Shown piece after piece: positions 15,520 to 23,394 of a DNA stretch of 64,000 nucleotides. The DNA is taken from the NCBI GenBank assembly GCA_934754425.1, contig CAKVIN010000006.1, positions 1 through 64,000 of the forward strand, read 5' to 3'. Positions within the stretch are counted from its first letter, which is position 1; every line of letters starts with the position of its first letter. This DNA is from an uncultured Candidatus Melainabacteria bacterium. Lineage in GTDB: Bacteria; Cyanobacteriota; Vampirovibrionia; Gastranaerophilales; Gastranaerophilaceae. A program made the position numbers and the translations under genes. The notes under the pieces are model-generated. The model was not told the DNA's origin and did not search any database. It worked only from the letters and a program-made list of their open reading frames with translations.

Positions 15520-16485
15520 ATGTTAATAATGTTCGCAGTTGCACTTTTAATGAGCATGGTATTATGCTTATTATTTGGTGTTCCTTATATAGATTTTTTA
15601 CGAAAAAAAACTATAGGACAGTATATTCTTGATGTTGCACCGGAATCACACGCTAAGAAAGCAGGCACTCCCACAACTGGCGGAGTTTTTATAATTTTGG
15701 CAATTATTTTGGCTTCAATAGTGACTTTATTTATGGCGCAACATATGGATAAGTCGGCTTGGATTATTTTAATCACACTTATGTTCATGGCATTAGCAGG
15801 ATTTCAAGATGATTATTTGAAAATCAAAGGACATGAAAACAAAGGATTAAGCCCTAGAGGGAAATTAATCCGACAAATTCTCATTGCTCTTATTCCTACT
15901 ATTTATGCCATGAATACATATGGCACAGTCATAACACTTGGAAGCCACACTTTTGAATTGGGTATTTTGTATCCATTATTTACTGTTTTTGTTATAACAG
16001 GTGCTTCAAATGCATATAACTTAACCGATGGATTGGATGGACTTGCTGCAGCTACAGGAATTCCAGCTTTTGCAGCGTGCGGATATTTGGCATTATTAGA
16101 TGGGCATGATGCAGCTGCCATAATTGCTGCAACCGTTATTGGTGCATTGATTGGCTTTTTGAAATTCAATAGACCAAAAGCACAAGTATTTATGGGTGAC
16201 ACTGGCTCTTTAGCTCTTGGTGGTTTACTTGGTACTCTTGCAGTGATTGGAAGATGTGAATTACTTCTTGCTCTTTTTGGCGGTATTTTTGTTGTAGAAA
16301 CCTTGTCTGTAATAATGCAAGTTACAAGTTTTAAGCTAACAGGTAAGAGAATTTTCAAAATGTCACCAATTCACCATCATTTTGAATTATGTGGACATTC
16401 TGAAAAAAGAATTGTTTTAGAATTCGCAATAGCATCTTTCTTATTTTCTATTGCATCAGTTCTTGTATATTTTTTAATGTCTTAG
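15520..16485 (+). CDS. mraY: Phospho-N-acetylmuramoyl-pentapeptide transferase
   Basis: The 321-aa integral membrane enzyme transfers phospho-MurNAc-pentapeptide to undecaprenyl phosphate, making lipid I for peptidoglycan. About ten TM helices are evident. Signatures: AGTPTTGGVFI, DDYLKIKGHENKGLSPRGK, NAYNLTDGLDGLAA (catalytic Asp), FMGDTGSLALGG and the MSPIHHHFE motif. It is not in a typical mra cluster here but follows a CoA-activase-like gene. A strong terminator lies just downstream. Confidence 0.97.
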   Translation: MLIMFAVALLMSMVLCLLFGVPYIDFLRKKTIGQYILDVAPESHAKKAGTPTTGGVFIILAIILASIVTLFMAQHMDKSAWIILITLMFMALAGFQDDYLKIKGHENKGLSPRGKLIRQILIALIPTIYAMNTYGTVITLGSHTFELGILYPLFTVFVITGASNAYNLTDGLDGLAAATGIPAFAACGYLALLDGHDAAAIIAATVIGALIGFLKFNRPKAQVFMGDTGSLALGGLLGTLAVIGRCELLLALFGGIFVVETLSVIMQVTSFKLTGKRIFKMSPIHHHFELCGHSEKRIVLEFAIASFLFSIASVLVYFLMS

Positions 16486-16506
16486 AAAATTAAAATTTTT
16501 AAAATT

Positions 16507-16544
16507 AAAAAAGGCGAAGTTTCAATAGAAACTTCGCCTTTTTA
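16507..16544. terminator. Terminator between mraY and the ROK gene
   Basis: AAAAAGGCGAAGTTTC and its complement form a 16-bp stem with an AATA loop, with T-runs on both strands. It serves the two convergent genes. Confidence 0.9.
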
Positions 16545-16562
16545 ATACTCAAAATACTTGTT

Positions 16563-17507
16563 TTATGATTTAATCAATAAACTAGCGCCGATTACCCCTG
16601 CTGTATTACCTAATTGAGCAGGAACAACTTGAACATTCTTTTGAATAGTCATTGCACGTTTTGCAATTGTTTCTCTGATAGGTTCAAGCAAGATATCGCC
16701 GGCATCGGCAACACCACCACCAATAATAATTTTTTCAGGGTTAAGAAGATTAACAACACTTGTTAATCCCATACCAATGTATTCACCCATAATTCTGAAG
16801 ATTTGTTTTGCAACAGGATCACCTTCTTTTGCGGCAACAGCAACAATATAAGGAGTGATGTCAGGATTAGCAAGCTCTCTGTATTTTGTTGATTTGCCAC
16901 CTCTGATATATTCTTCTGCCATAGCTACAATGCTTGGGCCTGAAGCATAAGCTTCTAAACAACCTCTGTCGCCACAACCACAAAGAGGGCCACCTTGCAT
17001 ATTTAATTTAATATGACCGATTTCACCGGCAGCATTATCAGCACCACGAACTAATTTACCATTGATTACAAGTCCTGAACCAATACCTGTTCCAACTGTA
17101 ATACAAATCAAGTTTTCACATCCAACACCTGCACCATAATTTAATTCACCTAAAGCAGCTGTTCTAACATCGTTATCAACACGAGTTGGAATACCGAATT
17201 CTTTTTCCATAATACTTGCAATCGGAACATTTACCCATCCAGGGATATTAGGAGCAAGTCTTACAATACCTTTTTTGCAATCAATTTGTCCAGGGAAACC
17301 AAAACCCATACCTTCGATGTCTTCAGCTTTCATTTTTGTTTCTTTAAGCAAATCTCTGATTGCATCTTTCATACTATTAATTGTGTATTCATAACCCATT
17401 TCTGCTCTAGTTGGGATAGAATTTGAATAAATAATTTTACCTTTATCGCTTACAAGTGCGATTTTAACATTGGTTCCACCTACGTCAATACCAATTCTTT
17501 GTGCCAT
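16563..17507 (-). CDS. ROK-family glucokinase
   Basis: The 314-aa ROK sugar kinase probably phosphorylates glucose. Visible are the phosphate loop GIDVGGTNVK, the catalytic region VDNDVRTAALGE, the GTGIGSGLV loop, the GEIGHIKL helix and the zinc site CGCGDRGCLEAY. GGGVADAG completes the ATP fold. It starts behind an AAGGAG Shine-Dalgarno. Substrate specificity is inferred from the family. Confidence 0.93.
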   Translation of the reverse strand: MAQRIGIDVGGTNVKIALVSDKGKIIYSNSIPTRAEMGYEYTINSMKDAIRDLLKETKMKAEDIEGMGFGFPGQIDCKKGIVRLAPNIPGWVNVPIASIMEKEFGIPTRVDNDVRTAALGELNYGAGVGCENLICITVGTGIGSGLVINGKLVRGADNAAGEIGHIKLNMQGGPLCGCGDRGCLEAYASGPSIVAMAEEYIRGGKSTKYRELANPDITPYIVAVAAKEGDPVAKQIFRIMGEYIGMGLTSVVNLLNPEKIIIGGGVADAGDILLEPIRETIAKRAMTIQKNVQVVPAQLGNTAGVIGASLLIKS

Positions 17508-17603
17508 TTATAAATCTCCTTCCTATAACTAATAATTGTCTAAATTTTAACACAAATACAGTAATTTCAAAACAAAAAGCATTATTTGTGATAAAATCAT
17601 CTT

Positions 17604-17942
17604 ATGTTTAGACACATTGCACCGATTATTTTATTATTAATTTCAAATATTTTTATGACATTTGCTTGGTATGGGCACTTGCGTTTTAGAAGCCTGCCAA
17701 TTTTAATTGTCATTCTAGCAAGTTGGGGTATAGCATTTTTTGAATACTGTTTTCAAGTCCCTGCAAATAGAATTGGATATGATTGTTATAATGCAGTACA
17801 ACTTAAGACAATACAAGAAGTAATTACGCTAACTGTATTCTCATTTTTTTCCGTATTATATCTTAAAGAACAATTCAAATGGAATTATTTGATAGGATTT
17901 ATATTCATCATTCTGGCTGTATTTTTTATTTTCAAAAAATAA
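17604..17942 (+). CDS. DMT-type small membrane protein (DUF486)
   Basis: The 112-aa protein has four TM helices. The signature NIFMTFAWYGHLR, SWGIAFFEYCFQVPANRIGY is that of the DUF486 branch of the drug/metabolite transporter superfamily. The substrate is unknown. The ATG has no Shine-Dalgarno; the extended -10 TGATAAAAT (hexamer 17592-17597) ends exactly 6 nt upstream, so the mRNA is probably leaderless. Its 3' end almost meets tgt. Confidence 0.88.
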   Translation: MFRHIAPIILLLISNIFMTFAWYGHLRFRSLPILIVILASWGIAFFEYCFQVPANRIGYDCYNAVQLKTIQEVITLTVFSFFSVLYLKEQFKWNYLIGFIFIILAVFFIFKK

Positions 17943-17946
17943 AAAA

Positions 17947-19062
17947 TTATTTACTAACTTTTGAATAATGTTCGTTGAAAAATTCTTCAAATCTATCTTC
18001 CAAAATTGCTTGTCTGGATTTTTTTGCAAAATCAATTAAGAATTTGATGTTATGAATAGACATCAATGCTTGCCCCGTGCCTTCATTACATTTGTATAAA
18101 TGTCTTAAATAAGCTTTAGAATGATTTTTGCAACAATAACAATCACAATTTTCATCCAAAGGAGTTGGGTCTTCACGGAATTTAGCGTTCTTAATCTGTT
18201 TTTTGCCTTCATAAGTAAAGAAAGAACCGTGTCTTGCATTACGTGTTGGCAGAACACAATCAAACATATCTACGCCACGTTTGATTCCGTCTAACAAATC
18301 TTCCGGAGTTCCAACTCCCATAAGGTATCTAGGTTTATCGTGCGGAAGCAATGGCGCAGTTAGTTCAACAAAGTGATTCATTGTTTCTTTATCTTCACCA
18401 ACACTTAAACCGCCGATTGCGTAACCAACAGCCGGAATTGATGAAACAAACGCTGCACTTTCACGTCTTAAATCATCATAGAACGCTCCTTGACAAATTG
18501 GGAATAGTGCTTGATTAGTAGAAGTTTTAGCTTTAACGCATCTTTCTAACCATCTGTGTGTTCTCTCCATTGCTGCTTTTGCAGTCTTGTAATCGCAAGG
18601 GAATGGAGCGCACCAATCGAATGCCATTATTATATCAGCGCCGATTGCTTGTTGAATTTCCATGGAGACTTCCGGACTTATAAAGTGCTTTTTACCATCG
18701 ATTGGGTCACGGAATTCTACCCCTTCTTCGGTAATTTTGCGCAAGTGAGCTAGTGAAAATACCTGAAAACCACCAGAATCAGTTAAAACAGGTTTTTCCC
18801 AGTTCATCCATTTGTGAATTCCGCCAAATTTTTCGATTAGTTTATGTCCGGCTCTTAAATACAAGTGATAAGAATTTGACAGGATAATTTGTGCACCTGT
18901 ATCATACAAATTGTTATTTGTAACAAGTTTTACGGTAGAATTTGTTCCTACTGGCATAAAAATAGGTGTTTCGATATCACCGTGAGGAGTATGGAGAATT
19001 CCTGCACGTGCGCCTGTTTTTTTATCTATATGAATTAATTCGTAACTAAATCCTTCTGTCAT
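17947..19062 (-). CDS. tgt: tRNA-guanine transglycosylase
   Basis: 371 aa from the ATG at 19062 (MTEGFSYELIHIDKKTGARA). It exchanges guanine-34 for preQ1 in GUN-anticodon tRNAs. Motifs include VLTDSGGFQVFSL (active-site Asp), GGLSVGE, YLMGVGTPEDLLDGI, FDCVLPTRNARHG and the zinc site CDCYCCKNH with a downstream His. The open frame could reach 19113, but that extension runs into repeat sequence and lacks a Shine-Dalgarno. Confidence 0.96.
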   Translation of the reverse strand: MTEGFSYELIHIDKKTGARAGILHTPHGDIETPIFMPVGTNSTVKLVTNNNLYDTGAQIILSNSYHLYLRAGHKLIEKFGGIHKWMNWEKPVLTDSGGFQVFSLAHLRKITEEGVEFRDPIDGKKHFISPEVSMEIQQAIGADIIMAFDWCAPFPCDYKTAKAAMERTHRWLERCVKAKTSTNQALFPICQGAFYDDLRRESAAFVSSIPAVGYAIGGLSVGEDKETMNHFVELTAPLLPHDKPRYLMGVGTPEDLLDGIKRGVDMFDCVLPTRNARHGSFFTYEGKKQIKNAKFREDPTPLDENCDCYCCKNHSKAYLRHLYKCNEGTGQALMSIHNIKFLIDFAKKSRQAILEDRFEEFFNEHYSKVSK

Positions 19063-19094
19063 ATTTTTCTTTCTCTTATGTGTTTTAAGTATTT

Positions 19095-19378
19095 GGTGGG
19101 TACGCAATTCCAAGATTGTTTCAATATTTGATTACTTGTTTACGCTTTACCCACCCTACGATTATTATATAAAATACGTTTATCAAACAAATTTTTGGTA
19201 TTTGGTGGGTACGCAATTCCGAGATTGTTTCAATATTTGATTACTTGTTTATGCTTTACCCACCCTACGATTTATATATAAAATACGTTTATTAAACATT
19301 TTTATTTTTTCAATGTAGGGTGGGTAAAGCTGAAATCAATTTAGCAAAGTCGCATCAATTATGAAATGCGTACCCACC
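19095..19378. repeat. T-family hairpin repeats upstream of tgt
   Basis: Three copies: 19095-19159, 19204-19268 and an inverted, diverged copy at 19315-19378. Each is bounded by GGTGGGTACGC and GCTTTACCCACCCTAC, forming a stem around a roughly 40-nt AT-rich loop. The ends match those of the R/E family (GGTGGGAACGC, GCTTTTCCCACC), so the two families are related. No gene is present. Confidence 0.8.
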
Positions 19379-19393
19379 AAAAACTTTATAAAA

Positions 19394-19633
19394 ACCGACC
19401 CATTGTCTACGTGCATTCCCTAGAATTACATTTTTTCTTGTAGTCTCACTTTGAGGCGGAGCTTGTAGTTTTAATGCAAATTTGTAGTTTTCACCAAGCA
19501 GCCGACCAAATGTCTACGTGTGTTCCCTAGAATCACATTTTGCTAGTAGTCCCACTTCGAGGCGAAGCTTGTAGTTGTTAAACAAACTGGTTGTTTCACC
19601 AAGTAGCCGACCTAATGTTTACGTGCGTAGCAC
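19394..19633. repeat. C-family tandem repeat array at the ndk 3' end
   Basis: Units of 108 and 105 bp begin CCGACC, then YAATGTCTACGTGYG, TTGTAGTCCCACTTCGAGGC and a TTGTAGTTTCACC end. A terminal piece, 19607-19633, ends GTGCGTAGCAC. That end abuts the ndk stop codon exactly (19634). No gene is supported in 19063-19633. Confidence 0.8.
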
Positions 19634-20113
19634 CTAGCTTTGGAATCTTTCTTCGTCATAAGTAATCATTTCAAGCATTGATTGCCAATTATCGAAGATT
19701 TCTTCCGGCTTGAAGTATAAACCAATTTCTCTAGTGGCACTTTCTGGTGAATCAGAAGCGTGGATTACGTTGTATTCCATAACTTGAGCAAAGTCAGCTC
19801 TAATTGTACCAACATCGGCTTTCATAGGGCTTGTTGCACCTACGATATGACGAACGCTTTCGATTGCTTCGTAGCCTTCAATTACCATAGCTACAACCGG
19901 CCCACTTGTAATATAATGTACAAGTCTTGGGTAGAATGGCTTACCGTGATGTTCTTCATAATGTTTCGCTGCTAATTCAGGTGATACTTGAAGCAACTTC
20001 ATTGCAACTATCTTAAACCCTTTGTTTTCGAATCTTTCAAGGATTTTTCCGATTAAACCTCTTTTAACACCATCCGGTTTAATAGCAACAAATGTTCTTT
20101 CTTCTGTTTTCAT
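19634..20113 (-). CDS. ndk: Nucleoside diphosphate kinase
   Basis: The 159-aa enzyme moves the gamma-phosphate between nucleoside triphosphates and diphosphates through a phospho-histidine. TFVAIKPDGVKRGLIG opens the fold, and NVIHASDSPESA contains the active-site His118. It is about 10-15 residues longer than most family members, mostly at the C terminus (ITYDEERFQS). AGGAGAGG precedes the ATG. The stop codon is followed directly by a C-family repeat. Confidence 0.97.
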   Translation of the reverse strand: MKTEERTFVAIKPDGVKRGLIGKILERFENKGFKIVAMKLLQVSPELAAKHYEEHHGKPFYPRLVHYITSGPVVAMVIEGYEAIESVRHIVGATSPMKADVGTIRADFAQVMEYNVIHASDSPESATREIGLYFKPEEIFDNWQSMLEMITYDEERFQS

Positions 20114-20275
20114 AACCTCTCCTATTTATATACTAATATCAAGTAAAACCATTATAATTTTATCACGGGAAATTACCCAATCATGACTATTAGAACACAA
20201 AGCCCGAGAAAAGTAAAGAGTTGAGATTGAATAATAACGCATTATGCAGTTATTTATGTATGTTATAATTCAATT

Positions 20276-20914
20276 ATGAAAAAATTTTTCTTGTCACTTT
20301 TAGATTTAATATACAAAAAGAAGTGTTATTTCTGCTCATCTTCAAAATCGTCACTCAAGATGTGCCCCAAATGTTATGATGAGATGATTTATGGCAACTT
20401 CTTTGCACAAAGAATTATTGATGGAATTAACGTATATTCTTGTGGCATTTATGAAAAAACACTCCAGAAATTGATTAGAGGATTAAAATATCATAATCAA
20501 AAAGAACTTGCTTATTATCTTGCTAAATTCATGTATGAATATTGGATTCAGCTTGATGATAAACGTAAATTTCAGGTTATTCCAACTCCATTACACGAAA
20601 ATAGGATTAAAAAACGAAAATATAATCACATGGAATTGGTTGCGGAAGAATTTTGTGTATTGAGTGGTTTTAGTTTAAACAATGATTTAATAAAACGGGT
20701 TAAGGATACAAAACCGCAATACAAATTATCCAGACAAGAGAGATTAAAAAATCTTTCAGAAGCGTTTGAAGTCGATATTACAAAAAACTCAAACATGCCG
20801 GTTTTGATTTTAGATGATATTTGTACAACAGGCTCTACTTTTGAAGAAATGATTAAAACACTTAAAAATAATGGAATTACAGATATTGTTTGTCTTGCGG
20901 CATCAAGCCCATAG
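20276..20914 (+). CDS. comF: ComF-family phosphoribosyltransferase-like protein
   Basis: The 212-aa protein has an N-terminal zinc-ribbon-like pair, CYFCSSS and CPKCYDE, and a C-terminal type I PRTase domain with the PRPP loop VLILDDICTTGSTFEE. VIPTPLHENRIKKRKYNH is the ComF signature. Members take part in DNA uptake or processing of transforming DNA; a role here is inference. The extended -10 TGTTATAAT (20264-20269) ends 6 nt before the ATG without Shine-Dalgarno. The TAG stop is followed immediately by a C-family repeat. Confidence 0.88.
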   Translation: MKKFFLSLLDLIYKKKCYFCSSSKSSLKMCPKCYDEMIYGNFFAQRIIDGINVYSCGIYEKTLQKLIRGLKYHNQKELAYYLAKFMYEYWIQLDDKRKFQVIPTPLHENRIKKRKYNHMELVAEEFCVLSGFSLNNDLIKRVKDTKPQYKLSRQERLKNLSEAFEVDITKNSNMPVLILDDICTTGSTFEEMIKTLKNNGITDIVCLAASSP

Positions 20915-21107
20915 GTGCTACGCACGTAGACAAATGGTCGGCTTCATGGTGAAAATTACAAGATTGTATAAAAACTACCAGCTTCGCCTCAAAGTTGGGC
21001 TACAAGTTTTTTGTTTACCCCCGCACGTAGACAAATGGTCGGCTTCATGGTGAAAATTACAAGATTATATAAAAACTACCAGCTCCGCCTCAAAGTGTCA
21101 CTACAAG
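20915..21107. repeat. C-family repeat array after comF (inverted orientation)
   Basis: Two units in reverse orientation relative to 19394-19633, beginning GTGCTACGCACGTAGACA right after the comF stop; the second starts near 21010. Apparent ORFs across this array are repeat translations. Confidence 0.8.
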
Positions 21108-21127
21108 TAGGTCAGGCATTGCCTGAC
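21107..21127. repeat. D-family palindrome
   Basis: GTAGGTCAGGCATTGCCTGA plus C: stem GTCAGGC/GCCTGAC with loop ATT. Two inverted copies occur at 52068-52121. Confidence 0.75.
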
Positions 21128-21167
21128 AAAAAATTGTGCTTCCTCGCTTATTATGGGATGTGGAAAA

Positions 21168-22640
21168 TTATTCCGGTTTCATCTCTTTCAAAATATCGTT
21201 AAAAACACTTTGCCAATCACCAATTGAATGTTGGCGGAAAAGTTTTACGCTATCGTACCAATCACAAACGCTTAAATCTGTGTGCCATCTCCAATTAACT
21301 TCATATGGCAGAATTACCCAACAAGGTATTCCCATAGCACCTGCAAGATGGGCAAGAGAAGTATCATTACAAATCACCAAATCCAAATTACTTAAAGCTG
21401 CAGCAGTTTGTCCAAAGTCGATTAAATCCTTGCCTATATCAATAATTTCATCAAGTTCTTTTACATCTTCTGAACCTTCAAAAGTCTGGAACGAATAATA
21501 TTGTGTATTTTCAACTCCTATCAACGGTTTAAAGAAATGTGTCGGAATAACTCTATCTTGGTCATAATACGTATTTCCTTGCCACTTTATGCCGACCTTA
21601 ATTTTATCATTTTCAAAGAATTTCTTTTTATATTCAGCTGCGAGCTCTTTGTTTGGTCTAATATAACCTTCTGGATAAGCAAAAACTTTATCACCTTTGA
21701 GTTTAAGTAAATATGGCAGGCTCAAAAGCGGAGCGTGAACATCGAAATTCATATCACATTCCGGAATATATTTATCAATAATTTCATCTATGCCGAGCGG
21801 ATTATCTCTAAATAGAGGCACCAGTTGTTTTTGCGGTAAAAACAATATTTTTTTACATTTTTCTGCAAGTAATGGTAAATATCTTGCAAACATAATTACA
21901 TCACCAAAACCTGCTTCGTAATAAACATAAATCGTTTTGTCTTTAATATTTTCACCCTTCCACAAATTTTCTTTTGTAGCTTTATTCGGATAAGTTTTAT
22001 TTTGAAGAGCAATTGCTGTTTCCCGACAAAGACGCGTTTCAAAAAGTTTTAAACCCTTATCATAATTTTTTGTTCTCATTAATGCAAGACTCAAAAAATA
22101 GTCTGTATCAATATCATTAGGTTTAATTTTTTTACAAATCTTAAGAGCTGAAACTGCATTTTCTGTTTCACCTTCAATACTGTAAAGATGAGATAAATTA
22201 AACCAAGCTATATATGAAGCCGGATTGATTTTTAATGCTTTATCATAAAATTGAATAGCGGTTTTGATATTTTTCATTTTTTTATTAGCTAAAGCAATGT
22301 TAAAAAGCAACGAAAAATTATCAGGAAATTTTTGTAAAATTTCTTTTTCTCTGGCAATAATTTGACGGAATAGACCGGCTCTAACGTACGCTTGGATTAG
22401 CGTTTCATAAAAATAAACTTCCGGTTTTAATTCAACCGCTTTTTCAATCCAATTGATTGCAGAAATAACATCATTTTGTTGTAATTTTAAAACGCCAAGC
22501 AAATTATAGACTTCCGCATTTTTGCTATCTTGTTCTAAAACATTTTGGTAAGCTTCTTCTGCAGCTTCAAGCTTGCCATCTTGATGAAAAGCAAAACCAA
22601 TATCAATAAGTTTATTTATATCTTCATTTGTCACGGACAT
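21168..22640 (-). CDS. TPR protein with glycosyltransferase-like C-terminal domain
   Basis: 490 aa. Residues about 5-220 form TPR-like helical repeats (AEEAYQNVLEQDSKNAEVYN, AIQFYDKALKINPASYIAW). The C-terminal half carries YYEAGFGDVIMFARYLPLLA, VGIKWQGNTYYDQDRVIP and DLVICNDTSLAHLAGAMGIP, typical of TPR-linked GT9/GT41-like proteins of gut and cyanobacterial lineages. Such proteins are thought to glycosylate or modify surface components. Substrate unknown. It stands alone between repeat arrays. Confidence 0.8.
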   Translation of the reverse strand: MSVTNEDINKLIDIGFAFHQDGKLEAAEEAYQNVLEQDSKNAEVYNLLGVLKLQQNDVISAINWIEKAVELKPEVYFYETLIQAYVRAGLFRQIIAREKEILQKFPDNFSLLFNIALANKKMKNIKTAIQFYDKALKINPASYIAWFNLSHLYSIEGETENAVSALKICKKIKPNDIDTDYFLSLALMRTKNYDKGLKLFETRLCRETAIALQNKTYPNKATKENLWKGENIKDKTIYVYYEAGFGDVIMFARYLPLLAEKCKKILFLPQKQLVPLFRDNPLGIDEIIDKYIPECDMNFDVHAPLLSLPYLLKLKGDKVFAYPEGYIRPNKELAAEYKKKFFENDKIKVGIKWQGNTYYDQDRVIPTHFFKPLIGVENTQYYSFQTFEGSEDVKELDEIIDIGKDLIDFGQTAAALSNLDLVICNDTSLAHLAGAMGIPCWVILPYEVNWRWHTDLSVCDWYDSVKLFRQHSIGDWQSVFNDILKEMKPE

Positions 22641-22747
22641 ATATTCTCTCTTCTTTATTCCAATAATAACATTTTACCTGAAATTTGTAAAAAAATCATC
22701 AAGGAATATATTTGTTTAGTTAGTTATTATACATCGTCTTGTGCTAT

Positions 22748-22892
22748 GTCATTACGAGGAACGTATTTCACTTCACTTCCAAATGTGTAGTGTATAACCT
22801 ACAAGCTAGTAAGTTTAGTGTAAAACGAAGTAATCCAGTTAGATGTAATTTCTGGATTGCCACGAAAATCATAGATTTTCTCGCAATGACGG
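22748..22892. repeat. B-family 'cattgcgag'-type dispersed repeat
   Basis: GTCATTACGAGGAACG at one end and TTTCTCGCAATGAC at the other, with GTAATCCAG/CTGGATTGC inside. This resembles the widespread dispersed palindromic repeat of many bacteria with ends GTCATTGCGAG. A partial inverted copy is at 26711-26785. Confidence 0.7.
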
Positions 22893-22961
22893 CAAACTGA
22901 CAAGTAGAACTACAGACCGTTTTAAAACAACTTTCAATTTTCCACTTTCAATTTTCAACTT
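22870..22961 (+). repeat. Left arm of the inverted repeats flanking the usher gene
   Basis: About 75-90 bp (ATTTTCTCGCAATGACGGCA, GTAGAACTACAGA, GTTTTAAAACAACTTTC, CCACTTTCAATTTTCAACT) recurs in inverted order at 26651-26731, with small differences. The 3.8-kb segment between contains the usher gene. Confidence 0.75.
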
Positions 22962-22968
22962 AAGAAAG

Positions 22969-23322
22969 CCGACCCAATGTCTACGTGCGGGGGTAAATAA
23001 GCATTGAACTTGTAGTTCCACTTCGAGGCGGAGTTGGTAGTTATTATATAATCTTGTAGTTTCATCTAGAAGCCGACCCAATATCTACGTACGTACCCTA
23101 ATAATTACATTAATCTTGTAGTCCCACTTTGAGGCGGAGTTGGTAGTTATTATATAATCTTGTAGTACTTACTATGCAGCCGACCCAATGACTACGTGCG
23201 TACCCTAACAATTACATTAAACTTGTAGTCCCACTTCGAGGCGGAGCTGGTAGGTAAAAAGACAATCTGGTAATTATCACCAAGAAGCCGACCCAATGTC
23301 TACGTGCGTAGCACCGTAGCAC
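22969..23322. repeat. C-family tandem repeat array upstream of the usher 3' end
   Basis: Units start CCGACCC at 22969, 23073, 23180 and 23288 (periods 104, 107, 108). The last is truncated to end GTGCGTAGCACCGTAGCAC. Together with the B repeat it fills 22641-23394, where no gene is supported. Confidence 0.8.
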
Positions 23323-23394
23323 ACAAAGAAAAGCTGCCATTAGAGAGGCAGCTTAGAACATATATATGTTTTTCATGTTAAATAGAACTTGTTA

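Noticed and set aside
15903..16358. Long minus-strand ORF inside mraY
   Set aside because: Shadow of a well-conserved gene; no SD and proline/lysine-rich shadow composition.
20871..21202. Small plus-strand ORFs after comF
   Set aside because: They are translations of C-family repeats and duplicate each other's sequence.
19394..23322. C-family arrays as CRISPR
   Set aside because: Units of 104-108 bp are repeated nearly whole; there is no alternation of short repeats and unique spacers and no cas genes.
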